A stretch of DNA of 18,856 nucleotides from Candidatus Altarchaeales archaeon WOR_SM1_86-2 (lineage in GTDB: Archaea; Altiarchaeota; Altiarchaeia; IMC4; MCBC01), in assembly GCA_001723855.1 (NCBI GenBank), contig MCBC01000124.1, positions 1 to 18,856 on the forward strand, in the 5' to 3' direction. Within the stretch, counting starts at the first letter, position 1, and every line of letters starts with the position of its first letter. Positions 6,936 through 14,227 of this stretch are shown here, piece by piece. The translations under genes and the position numbers were made by a program. The notes below the pieces were generated by a model. That model worked only from the letters and a program-made list of their open reading frames with translations. It was not told the origin of the DNA and did not search any database.

Positions 6936-8336
6936 TTATAGACCTAAAATCCCGATCCAGTAAACATTAACTACCAGCAGCAAAACAATAAATGAGATTA
7001 CCGTTATTATTGCTCCCGCCTTTAAGAAGTCCCTGCCGGTAACGAAGCCCGAGGAATGTATTATGGCATTCGGGGGATTTCCGATAATCAGCACATACGC
7101 AAATGCGGATGAAATTGATGTGATAAGCCCGATCAGCAGCGGATTAATTCCCGAGTTATGTGCCATCTGCAGCATAATCGGCCCTATAACGGAGACTGTT
7201 GCACCGTCGCTCATCGTATTTGTCGTAAAAATCGTGAACGCGGACACGAATGACGGGATAAGCGAGGACGCCGGAATAACGCTCAGGAATTGATTTGAAA
7301 TCCACAGCGCTGCTCCGGAGTCCATCAACTCAAAACCCAGACTTATCGCACCGGCATATAAAATCACGACACCCCATGCAACACCCGAATTATAATCCCT
7401 CCACCTTGCCAATCCGAATATCAAGTAAAGAATTGCCCCCATAACTGCTGCTGTTCCCAGTCCTATGCCATAGTCCCTGCCAAAAATCCATAGGGCTAAT
7501 ATAACCAGGAATATTCCGATGACAAGATATTGTCTCAGTCCCACAGGGGTTTCGGAGTCCTCCTCTTTTAACGTATCAACAACATCCGTAATGTCTGAGA
7601 CCTCGGGTTTGAATGTCCTGAGAAGTAAAAACCCCACGATCGGGATCAACATGATCGTTATGGGGAATGCGTAAATCATCCATTCCGCGTATCCGATACC
7701 AATGCCGTACATGCCGTCTAAATACTCCATCATGATTATGTTCCTTGCCCCCCCGGACGGCGTCGCTAACCCTCCTATGGCACAGCCGTAAGCTATCGCA
7801 AAAAGCAGTAATTTTGTTAGATTCGGGTTTTTTCTAAATCCGCCGGACAGTTTTGATATGGCAAGGGCTACGGGAAGCATTGCTGCGGCAATGACATGCT
7901 CGGTTATAAACGCGGACGTGAGCGCGCATGCCCCGACAATCCCGTAGGTGATCCTGCTGACCTTAGTCCCGATATGCGTTAATATCTGCAGTACAATTTT
8001 TTGTGCTATGCCGTGCTTTACCATCACCACCGCGATCATAAGCGAACCCATGATAAAAGCCACAGCGTCCTTCATGTAACTCTTTGCGGCATCGTTTGGA
8101 TCCATCCCGACAACGCAGACCTCAAAAACCCCGATCAATAAAGCTATGGCTGCCGCGGGAATTGCTTCCGTAACAAAAAGAATTACGACCATAATCAAAA
8201 GGGCTATGGTTTTATGCCCGTCGGGTGTTAATCCGTCGGGTGTTGGAAGCGACATTATAATCCCCGCAACAATCAGCGCAGCTACGAACCATATTCTTTT
8301 TTTGACGGTTTTCTCATCCATAATTGGTGTTTCCAT
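6936..8336 (-). CDS. SLC13/DASS-family anion (dicarboxylate/sulfate-type) transporter with an altered first SNT motif
   Basis: The 466-residue polytopic membrane protein (about 11-12 segments) belongs to the divalent anion:Na+ symporter group. Family marks are LFVTEAIPAAAIALLIGV (about 53-70), ATPSGGARNIIMMEYL (about 191-206), TTNTMSDGATVSVIGPI (about 375-391) and AFAYVLIIGNPPNAIIHSSG. The carrier has two inverted halves, each with a Ser-Asn-Thr cation/substrate clamp. The second half keeps Thr-Asn-Thr, but the first reads SAFITEHVIAAAMLPV (about 141-156), with Thr-Glu-His where Ser-Asn-Thr is expected. Substrate and coupling ion therefore cannot be inferred from the standard members. It starts 11 bp after the universal stress protein stop codon, so the two are almost certainly one transcript. 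Confidence 0.85.
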   Translation of the reverse strand: METPIMDEKTVKKRIWFVAALIVAGIIMSLPTPDGLTPDGHKTIALLIMVVILFVTEAIPAAAIALLIGVFEVCVVGMDPNDAAKSYMKDAVAFIMGSLMIAVVMVKHGIAQKIVLQILTHIGTKVSRITYGIVGACALTSAFITEHVIAAAMLPVALAISKLSGGFRKNPNLTKLLLFAIAYGCAIGGLATPSGGARNIIMMEYLDGMYGIGIGYAEWMIYAFPITIMLIPIVGFLLLRTFKPEVSDITDVVDTLKEEDSETPVGLRQYLVIGIFLVILALWIFGRDYGIGLGTAAVMGAILYLIFGLARWRDYNSGVAWGVVILYAGAISLGFELMDSGAALWISNQFLSVIPASSLIPSFVSAFTIFTTNTMSDGATVSVIGPIMLQMAHNSGINPLLIGLITSISSAFAYVLIIGNPPNAIIHSSGFVTGRDFLKAGAIITVISFIVLLLVVNVYWIGILGL

Positions 8337-8347
8337 AATTGATTAAT

Positions 8348-9175
8348 TTACCCCCTCCTCACAACCAGAAACGAACATCTGGCGTGATTCACAATTCTAT
8401 GTGCTGCATTCCCTAAAGGAAATTTTTCAGATTTTCGTGCCCCCACAGCAATCAGGTCGTAACCGCCTTCTTCTGCCTCGTTCAAAATTTGTGCTGCTGG
8501 ATCCCCCTCTCTCAATTTTGTTTTTATTTCAGGGATATCACATTTTTTTGCAATTTCAACGCACTTATCCAGATATTTATGCTCAGACCTTTCAAATTCT
8601 TCTTCTTCAAGCAGTTCTCTCATGGACGCTCTTATCTGCGGGGGCATGAATACCTTAAAATGCTCTGAAATTTCGGGGATAACATGCAGGAATTTTATTT
8701 TTGATATGTGGTTATCAAAAAGAGCACAGGCAAAGTTAACAATTTCATAATCATGCACGCTTCCTGAAACGCCCATGAGTACCCTGTTCGGAGGGTGCGC
8801 TCCCCTTACAATCAATACGGATGTCTCTGCGTTCTCAATCACTCTAAAAGCGTTCATGCCGAGAAGAAACCTGTGAAATGAGCCGTGTCCGTGAGAAGAC
8901 ATGCCCAGCGAACCCATGACAATCAAATCATAATTGCTCCTTGCTTCCTTTAATATCTCTTTCGCGACCCCCAATTTATTTTCGCATGATTTTGTTTTTG
9001 CATCAATTCCGCGATTTTTCAATATCTTCCTGCAAACTTCAAGCGTTTCAGGTGAAACGCCCTCCTCTTTTACATGAAATATCGTGATATCATCGTCCTT
9101 GTCCATTAATATCCCGGTTGAATCCATGGCCCTCTCTGCAAATTTTGACCCCCCGGTGCACATCAAAACTTTCAT
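8348..9175 (-). CDS. Tandem universal stress protein (two UspA domains)
   Basis: The 275 residues form two Usp folds in series: residues 1-125 (MKVLMCTGGS ... ETSVLIVRG) and about 130-275 (NRVLMGVSGSVHDYE ... CSFLVVRRG). Each has the alpha/beta start and the hydrophobic final strand (VLIVR / FLVVR) of the family. The ATP-binding signature G-x2-G-x9-G(S/T) is imperfect in both. In domain 1 GSLG (88-91) is followed by a longer insert and LLGMN, and in domain 2 GARK leads to LGNAAH. ATP binding is thus doubtful. Being the first gene of a two-gene unit with the SLC13-type transporter suggests it modulates or senses that carrier, as found for other transporter-linked Usp proteins. That role is inference. 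Confidence 0.9.
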   Translation of the reverse strand: MKVLMCTGGSKFAERAMDSTGILMDKDDDITIFHVKEEGVSPETLEVCRKILKNRGIDAKTKSCENKLGVAKEILKEARSNYDLIVMGSLGMSSHGHGSFHRFLLGMNAFRVIENAETSVLIVRGAHPPNRVLMGVSGSVHDYEIVNFACALFDNHISKIKFLHVIPEISEHFKVFMPPQIRASMRELLEEEEFERSEHKYLDKCVEIAKKCDIPEIKTKLREGDPAAQILNEAEEGGYDLIAVGARKSEKFPLGNAAHRIVNHARCSFLVVRRG

Positions 9176-9300
9176 CTTATTAATTCATTAAACCATAAAT
9201 ATAAGACGGATATGTGAATTTCCCCTTCAATTATAATGGCATCGAAATTATCCCTATTAAAGATATTGATTTTTATATTTACCTTTCCAATAAATTAATA
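9176..9300. promoter_or_regulatory. Divergent promoter region between the usp gene and the PAC2 gene
   Basis: On the minus strand CTTATATTTATGG (about 9195-9207) lies 20-30 bp ahead of the usp ATG at 9175. On the plus strand GATTTTTATATTTACC (about 9267-9282) lies about 20-30 bp ahead of ATG 9301. Both spacings fit TATA boxes with leaderless or short-leader transcripts. The second box would lie inside the coding region if the longer upstream start at 9214 were used, which argues for the start at 9301. Confidence 0.5.
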
Positions 9301-10107
9301 ATGGATGCTGTGATTATTAATATGCTGAAGAAACCCGAATTAAAAAACCCTGTGATGGTTTGCGGTTTGCCGGGTATAGGATTGGTTGGGAAGATAGCGG
9401 TAGATCATTTGGTTGATCAATTAAAGACAGAGAAGTTTGCAGAACTTTACTCGCCGTTCCTTCCTCCGCAGGTTATTATTGAAGGCGAGGGGGTTGTGAG
9501 AATGGTCAAAAATGAGTTCCATTATCATAAAGCGAATAGTGACAAAGGGGAAAAACACGACCTTATACTTTTAGTGGGTGACTTCCAGGGCATAACTCCG
9601 GATTCGCAATATCACATCAGCCATAAGATTCTTGAAGTGGCAAATGAACTCGGGGTCAGGAGAATTTTCACCTTGGGGGGGTTAGGCACGGGAGATTTAG
9701 CCAAAACACCCAGGGTTTACGGCGCTTCCAACAATATCGGATTGATAAGGGAGTTAAAGGATGGGGGGTATGATATAAAGTTCAGGGGAGGAGGCGGGAT
9801 CTTTGGTGCATCCGGATTACTTTTAGGTATCGGGGAGATTCACGGCGAACTGGCAATAGATGCGGTTTGTCTGATGGGCGAAACCCACGGGCAGTTTGTT
9901 GATCCCAAATCTTCCAAATCTGTTCTTAATATACTGACAAGAATTTTGGGTATCGAAGTTGACATGAAAGAATTGACAAAAAAGGCAAAGGAAAGTGAAA
10001 AGGAGATGCGGGATATAAAGAAGATGATCAGCATGGAAAAACAAGCAATTGAGGAGGCAGAGCGAGGAAGAGAATTGTCTGAAAACACTGCGTCCTATAT
10101 AAGATAG
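9301..10107 (+). CDS. PAC2-family protein (archaeal proteasome assembly chaperone PbaA/PbaB-like)
   Basis: The protein from ATG 9301 is 268 residues. PAC2-family marks are PVMVCGLPGIGLVGKIAVDHLV near the N-terminus, the FLPPQVIIEGEGVVRM strand, DLILLVGDFQGITPDSQYH, and the glycine-rich core ending IFGASGLLLGIGEIHG with LMGETHGQFVDPKSSKSVL. The C-terminal 50 residues are a charged helix (KELTKKAKESEKEMRDIKK). Archaeal PAC2 proteins such as PbaA/PbaB are linked to 20S proteasome assembly or to proteasome-like chaperone complexes. No proteasome gene is in the window. An in-frame ATG at 9214 would add 29 residues (MNFPFNYNGIEII...) unlike the family N-terminus and would span the promoter-like TATA, so 9301 is preferred. 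Confidence 0.85.
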   Translation: MDAVIINMLKKPELKNPVMVCGLPGIGLVGKIAVDHLVDQLKTEKFAELYSPFLPPQVIIEGEGVVRMVKNEFHYHKANSDKGEKHDLILLVGDFQGITPDSQYHISHKILEVANELGVRRIFTLGGLGTGDLAKTPRVYGASNNIGLIRELKDGGYDIKFRGGGGIFGASGLLLGIGEIHGELAIDAVCLMGETHGQFVDPKSSKSVLNILTRILGIEVDMKELTKKAKESEKEMRDIKKMISMEKQAIEEAERGRELSENTASYIR

Positions 10108-10159
10108 ACATTGGGCCCCATGGAATGGATGGGGGGGTGGTTTCGTGTATTACTGGTTC

Positions 10160-10200
10160 TATATCTTTTTGACTTTTTTTAAAGTTTTAAAAGAATAAAT
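10160..10200 (+). promoter_or_regulatory. T-rich terminator-like tract and AT-rich promoter before the MFS gene
   Basis: TATCTTTTTGACTTTTTTT (about 10161-10179) is a T-tract consistent with archaeal termination after the PAC2 gene. The following AAAGTTTTAAAAG (about 10180-10192), just before ATG 10201, could serve as the TATA element. The preceding 10108-10160 holds a 7-G run at 10131-10137 but nothing else I can identify. Confidence 0.35.
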
Positions 10201-11358
10201 ATGAAAATAAACGGCATACAATTCCTCTTAAATGCTTCGTGGATGACTGCGGCGATATTTGTCCCGCTGCTTGCAAAGGAATTCGGAGCATCAACTGCTG
10301 AAGTGGGGATTATCGTAATGGTTTACGGGCTTACCTATTTCCTGGCTTCCCATATCTTTGGGAGGGCGAGTGATATATACGGCAGGAGAGTTATCATAAT
10401 ATCGGGTTTATTTTTATCGATGCTCGCGTTCTTTATACAGATCTTTGCATATGATGTTTTATCATTGATCGTGGTGAGGGGGCTGGCGGGCTTTGCCCTT
10501 GGAATTGTTCCCGCGGCATTAATCACCTATGCGTACGAGAGAAAAAAACCTCTCGGCGAGTTCTCTTCCTATGGATCCCTGGGATGGGCATTTGGAAATT
10601 TGATTACTATAATTGCGGCATATAAGAACATTATCATCGCTGGATCTTTACTGTTTGGTTTCTTTGGGGTATTTATGGCTGAAGATACATCGTTCTATAA
10701 ATTATTGTTTCTAATCGCCTCTTTTTTGCTGCTCATAGCATTCCTTCTTTCCTTCAAATTACAAAAATCCAAAGAAACCCGAGTTAATGTGCCGTTTTTC
10801 CCGGCAAAATTGATAAAGAAAAATCTCTCTGTTTATCTTTCATTCTTTATTAGAAATCTGGGTGCCTGGGCAGTATGGGCAATATTCCCGATTTATTTAT
10901 CCCTGATGGGGGCAAGTCTTTTTATCATCGGGGTTGTATATATCGTAAACAGTGGAGCCCAGGTCATTATCATGAGAGTTATCGATAAACATGTTGAGAG
11001 GCTGGGGTGTGAAAAATTCATCGCAATCGGGTTAAGTTTATCGGTAGTTGTTTTTGTATTGTACGGACTTATCGGACAGTATGATATCGGTTATCATATG
11101 TTTTTCCCGGTACAGTTACTGCTGGCGGCGTCATACTCCTGCTTATATGTCGGCTCTCTGGTATCATTAACCTCGAAGAACATAGAAAGAGCAACCTCTA
11201 TCGGAGGATTGAATGCCGTGATGGGACTCTCATCTGTTGCTGGTCCTTTATTGGGGGGGGCTATAGCAGAACTGCTTGGCTATAGTTCGTTGATGTATGC
11301 TGCTGCTTTTTTGGGCATGATCGGACTGCTGAGCAATTACATACTGAGACGAAAGTGA
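10201..11358 (+). CDS. Major facilitator superfamily transporter, substrate unknown
   Basis: The 385-residue protein has about 12 hydrophobic segments, the usual MFS size. The cytoplasmic loop 2-3 motif A is clear at FGRASDIYGRRVIIISG (about 53-69). RGLAGFALGIVPAALITYAYE (helix 4) and the GLSSVAGPLLGGAIAELLGY stretch near helix 11 also fit the family, resembling sugar/drug MFS antiporters. Nothing in the sequence defines the substrate. An 8-G run at 11253-11260 lies within the coding region and keeps frame. It is followed by a stem-loop and then by the mobile-element cluster, and the coding sequence itself is intact. Confidence 0.9.
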   Translation: MKINGIQFLLNASWMTAAIFVPLLAKEFGASTAEVGIIVMVYGLTYFLASHIFGRASDIYGRRVIIISGLFLSMLAFFIQIFAYDVLSLIVVRGLAGFALGIVPAALITYAYERKKPLGEFSSYGSLGWAFGNLITIIAAYKNIIIAGSLLFGFFGVFMAEDTSFYKLLFLIASFLLLIAFLLSFKLQKSKETRVNVPFFPAKLIKKNLSVYLSFFIRNLGAWAVWAIFPIYLSLMGASLFIIGVVYIVNSGAQVIIMRVIDKHVERLGCEKFIAIGLSLSVVVFVLYGLIGQYDIGYHMFFPVQLLLAASYSCLYVGSLVSLTSKNIERATSIGGLNAVMGLSSVAGPLLGGAIAELLGYSSLMYAAAFLGMIGLLSNYILRRK

Positions 11359-11378
11359 TTTCGTATATGGAGAGGATT

Positions 11379-11405
11379 ATATAACATTCTATTAAAGTGT
11401 TATAT
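11379..11405 (+). terminator. Stem-loop downstream of the MFS gene
   Basis: ATATAACA (11379-11386) and TGTTATAT (11398-11405) are perfect 8-bp arms with an 11-nt loop, 20 bp after the MFS stop codon and followed by TTTCTATATTT. It could form an AT-rich transcript-end hairpin. It ends 7 bp before the outer mobile-element boundary. Confidence 0.4.
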
Positions 11406-11412
11406 TTCTATA

Positions 11413-11418
11413 TTTCAA
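11413..11418 (+). repeat. Left TTTCAA direct repeat (putative target-site duplication)
   Basis: TTTCAA abuts the left CCCAAGTTTGAC inverted repeat. The identical hexamer abuts the right inverted repeat at 14228-14233 in the same orientation. Confidence 0.6.
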
Positions 11419-11435
11419 CCCAAGTTTGACGCATA
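11419..11435 (+). repeat. Left inverted repeat of the outer element
   Basis: CCCAAGTTTGACGCATA is the inverted partner of 14211-14227, with a perfect 12-bp outer core and one internal mismatch. Confidence 0.65.
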
Positions 11436-11477
11436 ATTCTTAACCTTTCGGTATGCTGCGCGGTAATTTGTCGAGTA

Positions 11478-11511
11478 GGCATCGTAATAACCTCATCGGT
11501 TATTCGATGCC
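11478..11511 (-). ncRNA. Group II intron domain VI with bulged branch-point adenosine
   Basis: On the minus strand GGCATCG-AATAACC pairs with GGTTATT-A-CGATGCC around a GATGA loop. The only unpaired stem base is the A complementary to 11485, the position of the lariat branch point. It follows domain V after 7 nt, as expected for the family. Confidence 0.87.
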
Positions 11512-11518
11512 CCTCACA

Positions 11519-11551
11519 GAACCGTGCATGAAGTTTTCCCTCACACGGCTC
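11519..11551 (-). ncRNA. Group II intron domain V (catalytic hairpin)
   Basis: This 33-nt hairpin reads on the minus strand 5' GAGCCGTG, TGAGG, loop GAAAA, CTTCA, bulge TG, CACGGTTC 3'. The lower stem pairs fully (one G-T wobble at the catalytic triad AGC). The upper stem has five pairs, and the 2-nt bulge is on the 3' side, which is the canonical domain V architecture. Confidence 0.9.
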
Positions 11552-12175
11552 TTCAGCAACGCATCCTCAACAGGGGGATAGGCCCGTTGAGTTATAAGCT
11601 GCAATTTTGTTTTCATCTTATTTTCTACCTCTGCGTGTAGCAGATGTGTCCTCGCATCCTATCGCGTTGCTGCTACCCCCTTCTCTCCACAGGCATTACC
11701 CTGCTTCATTGATACTATGGGGTAGTCCGACTGCCAGAGTATAATTCCGCAGCTCCTTGCCGTTTATATGCTTGTTGCTGCCTATACCAGGGAACTTTAA
11801 TGGGGGGTTCTTCTGGTAAATACTCTGGCTCTCCCAAGTTCATATTAGCTCCATTTGGTATCTTGCAACTGACTTAGACCCCGTCGGGCTCGTATAACCT
11901 TGCCATTTCATGTATCCACATTAGGATGCTCTATAGACATGCGTACATGCGGTTATAAGAGTGTTGTCTGCGACTAAACACACAGTATCGACCACCGACA
12001 CACTAAATATTTCGGGGCTCAATACATTCACTTGCGTTGCAGCCCGATACCTCCCGCCTCCCAGCATCACATGGTCCGTTGCCGAGCCATATGTGGGATT
12101 TGGTGCTGGGCTGGTGGCTAACCTCTACCCAAGCCAGACTTGCACTGGCAAGAGCTAATACGCCTCTTGGCACAC

Positions 12176-12195
12176 ATATTTTCTGTTTTTCTACA
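12176..12195. other. 20-bp segment between the intron 5' end and the IS1634-like element
   Basis: This short stretch is the 5' exon of the intron on the minus strand (ending AAATAT next to GTGTG) and the left flank of the IS. It is probably residual outer-element DNA. Confidence 0.5.
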
Positions 12196-12212
12196 TTATA
12201 GGGACAACTTTA
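12196..12212 (+). repeat. Left terminal inverted repeat of the IS1634-like element
   Basis: TTATAGGGACAACTTTA is an exact inverted match of 14142-14158. Confidence 0.85.
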
Positions 12213-12279
12213 TACTCAAATGTTTTCTGATTATGTTATCTACAAATAACTATTTATATTTATATAAGTCTAATATATA

Positions 12280-12290
12280 ATAGGGACAAC
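12280..12290 (+). repeat. Subterminal copy of the IS end sequence upstream of the transposase
   Basis: ATAGGGACAAC repeats the IS tip (12198-12208) in direct orientation, 82 bp inward and 10 bp ahead of the transposase ATG. It follows a TATA-like region (TATTTATATTTATATAAG, 12251-12268). A transposase bound there could repress its own transcription. That is inference. Confidence 0.5.
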
Positions 12291-12300
12291 AAAAATCAAA

Positions 12301-14124
12301 ATGTATCTAAAAAGAACAGTTAGCAAAGGAAGGGCATATTATAAGATCGTGCACAACTATTGGGTGGAAGGAAAATGCGATCAGAAATTAATAATGAACC
12401 TGGGAAGAATCAGCGATGAAATGGCAGATCGCATCCGTGACTGGTTAAAAGGATATCCAATAAAAACAGATGAGTATGTCACAACACCTCTGAAAGCGAT
12501 AAAAGTTAAAAGGCAGTTAAACCATGGTGTGGAGTACATCGCAAAGTCGATATGGGATGAGTTTGGATTGACCGAATTAATAGACAATACATCTAAAACA
12601 AGATCCGATATTGAAATAGAACCTGGGGCATTGGCTATGATAATGGCAGTGAATAGGTGTGCTGACCCGGAAAGTAAGTTGGGCATAGTTGAGGAGTATT
12701 ATCCAAAAACCAGTTTGCAGTTACTCTGCGGTATCTCACCGGAAGATTTATATGTGAACCGGTTATGCAGAGCGATGGATCACCTTGATAAGAACAGTAC
12801 AGGGATAGAACAAAAACTATGGGGGAAGACCAAACGAAAATTCAAACAGAGTGCGGACGCGATTCTCTATGATATGACTTCATCGTATTTTGAAAGTGCT
12901 GATGTAGATGAAAAAAAGAAGGAAAAATGTGCGCTTAGAAACCATGGACATAGCAGAGAGCATCGAAGGGATAAAAAGCAGGTTAACTGGGGTTTAGTGA
13001 TTACAAAGGATGGTTTCCCGATCACCCATGAAGTATATACGGGAAACACCCCTGATAAAAATACGCCTGCAATTATATCTAAAAAACTAAAGAAAAAATT
13101 TGGTGCAAAAGAATGCATATTTGTTGGTGACAGGGGCATGATGACTGCTAAGAATGTTGAGGCAGTTGAAAAAGATGATTTCCTTTATGTGTTTGCGGAA
13201 GATATGCGAAATGTGAAAGATATCGTTCTTCCGGAGATTGAAAAGATACCTGAAGATGTGTGGAAAAGCAGATACCCTATTGATGATGATACAAAAAAGA
13301 AGTATGGGATTACAGAGATTGATAAAGATACATTTTGCATAGAGGTGAAGATAAAAGTTGAGAAAAAAGAAGATGGGGAAATTGCTGAAGAGGAGGATAA
13401 AAAAGAAGTCAGGTATATTATCTGTCACGGCAGAGAAAAGGCTGAAGATGACAGGGAATTCAGGGAATCACAGATCGATAAAGGTAATGAGATTATAGAA
13501 GCAGTGCGGAAATCGGTTAAAGCAGGGAGATTGAAAGATCATGACAAAGTGCTTAAACGGATTGTGAGAAATCTCACAAAAAAGAAATTAAAAGATTACT
13601 TTGACTGGAATATTCCTCAGACGCCCGTATCTGATTTTAAATATTGGGTAAAAGATGAGAAAATAAAGGAGTTGGAGAAGTTGGATGGGAAATGGGTCAT
13701 ACGAACAAATATCAAGGAAGGACATACTTTAGAGGATGCACCTATGATGATTGATGATTTAGTAAACTTATACAAAACTTTACAAATTGTTGAGCGGGCA
13801 TTTCGAACTATCAAGAGTTTTCTAAAGGTTCGTCCAATAAATCATCATCTGGATACGCGCATCCGAGCACATATATTCATTGCCGTTTTATCATACCTCA
13901 TTGAAAAAACTATTGAACATAAACTTAAATTAGCGGGAGCGAATATGACTGCCCAGAAGGTATTCTCTGAGTTTGAAGGGATTATGGTATCAGATATTCA
14001 GATGGGAGATAAGGTACCTGTAATGGTTAGAAGAGTTACGGAACTTAATACCAAACAAAAGAAGATACTTAAGGATTTAGGTATCCGCGGCATTGAAAAA
14101 CTAAATCATGAAAAATATTTATGA
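12301..14124 (+). CDS. IS1634-family DDE transposase, intact
   Basis: The 607-residue protein is full length for the family. Catalytic residues are visible: Asp191 (ILYDMTSSYF), Asp277 (CIFVGDRGMM) and Glu498 (IVERAFRTIKSFLKVRP). The latter is followed by INHHLDTRIRAHIFIAVLSYLIE, the signature end of IS1634 transposases. The N-terminus (YYKIVHNYWVEGKCDQKLIMNLGRI) is the family's usual opening strand region. A Lys/Glu-rich insertion of about 70 residues (about 345-415) separates the second Asp from the Glu. ATG 12301 directly follows an AT-rich promoter-like region. The uninterrupted frame and perfect inverted ends suggest a recently active element. Confidence 0.93.
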   Translation: MYLKRTVSKGRAYYKIVHNYWVEGKCDQKLIMNLGRISDEMADRIRDWLKGYPIKTDEYVTTPLKAIKVKRQLNHGVEYIAKSIWDEFGLTELIDNTSKTRSDIEIEPGALAMIMAVNRCADPESKLGIVEEYYPKTSLQLLCGISPEDLYVNRLCRAMDHLDKNSTGIEQKLWGKTKRKFKQSADAILYDMTSSYFESADVDEKKKEKCALRNHGHSREHRRDKKQVNWGLVITKDGFPITHEVYTGNTPDKNTPAIISKKLKKKFGAKECIFVGDRGMMTAKNVEAVEKDDFLYVFAEDMRNVKDIVLPEIEKIPEDVWKSRYPIDDDTKKKYGITEIDKDTFCIEVKIKVEKKEDGEIAEEEDKKEVRYIICHGREKAEDDREFRESQIDKGNEIIEAVRKSVKAGRLKDHDKVLKRIVRNLTKKKLKDYFDWNIPQTPVSDFKYWVKDEKIKELEKLDGKWVIRTNIKEGHTLEDAPMMIDDLVNLYKTLQIVERAFRTIKSFLKVRPINHHLDTRIRAHIFIAVLSYLIEKTIEHKLKLAGANMTAQKVFSEFEGIMVSDIQMGDKVPVMVRRVTELNTKQKKILKDLGIRGIEKLNHEKYL

Positions 14125-14141
14125 GCCAATTTCAGGATAAT

Positions 14142-14158
14142 TAAAGTTGTCCCTATAA
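14142..14158 (-). repeat. Right terminal inverted repeat of the IS1634-like element
   Basis: TAAAGTTGTCCCTATAA is the exact reverse complement of the left end and lies 18 bp after the transposase stop codon. Confidence 0.85.
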
Positions 14159-14210
14159 TTACACGAATTTAATTCATTAATCCTACCGCAAGGTACTCTT
14201 TTTTAATTTT

Positions 14211-14227
14211 TATGTGTCAAACTTGGG
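14211..14227 (-). repeat. Right inverted repeat of the outer element
   Basis: TATGTGTCAAACTTGGG reads CCCAAGTTTGACACATA on the minus strand and matches 11419-11435 at 16 of 17 bases. Confidence 0.65.

Larger units (their letters stand above)
11474..12175 (-). mobile_element. Group II intron RNA without an encoded reverse transcriptase (ORF-less)
   Basis: On the minus strand, from about 12175 to 11474, the parts of a group II ribozyme appear in order. The 5' end is GTGTG (12175-12171). The domain IV base stem is CAGCAACGC (11672-11664) with GCGTTGCTG (11562-11554), 9 bp, enclosing about 100 nt. Domain V is at 11551-11519, with GAGCCGTG / CACGGTTC arms, the AGC catalytic triad, a 2-nt bulge and a GAAA-type loop. 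Domain VI is at 11511-11478, a 7+7 bp hairpin with a single bulged A opposite 11485, the expected branch point 7-10 nt from the 3' end (CCTAC near 11474). Domain IV has no room for an intron-encoded protein, so splicing or mobility would need a maturase in trans. The exact 3' boundary is uncertain by a few bases. No long ORF crosses it. Confidence 0.87.
12196..14158 (+). mobile_element. Complete IS1634-family-like insertion sequence (about 1.96 kb)
   Basis: The ends TTATAGGGACAACTTTA (12196-12212) and its exact reverse complement (14142-14158) form 17-bp perfect inverted repeats around one intact 607-residue transposase. Size and layout fit the IS1634 group. The outermost bases are a palindromic TATA, so the exact tips and the target duplication cannot be separated. 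An 11-bp copy of the end (ATAGGGACAAC) recurs as a direct repeat at 12280-12290. Confidence 0.85.
11419..14227. mobile_element. Outer transposable element (MITE- or IS-like) bounded by inverted repeats and 6-bp direct repeats, carrying a group II intron and an IS1634-like element
   Basis: The left end CCCAAGTTTGACGCATA (11419-11435) and the right end, read on the minus strand, CCCAAGTTTGACACATA (14227-14211), match at 16 of 17 positions. Directly outside both ends lies the same 6-mer, TTTCAA (11413-11418 and 14228-14233), as expected for a target-site duplication. Removing the intron (about 11474-12175) and the IS (12196-14158) leaves only about 144 bp, too short for a transposase, so the outer unit looks like a MITE or a deletion derivative. 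The inner arms share a weak inverted similarity (GGTATGCTGCGCGGTAA at 11450-11466 against AGTACCTTGCGGTAGG on the minus strand at about 14198-14183). I cannot name the parent family. Confidence 0.65.

Noticed and set aside
9214..9300. Longer N-terminus for the PAC2 protein from ATG 9214
   Set aside because: The 29 extra residues do not look like the family, and the stretch contains the likely TATA box for the start at 9301.
11961..12158. 65-codon plus-strand ORF
   Set aside because: It lies wholly inside the group II intron on the opposite strand, has no family features and overlaps structured ribozyme sequence.
12192..14164. Target-site duplication for the IS1634-like element
   Set aside because: The bases next to the GGGACAAC ends are TATA on both sides, which is itself palindromic, so a duplication cannot be told from extended inverted repeats.
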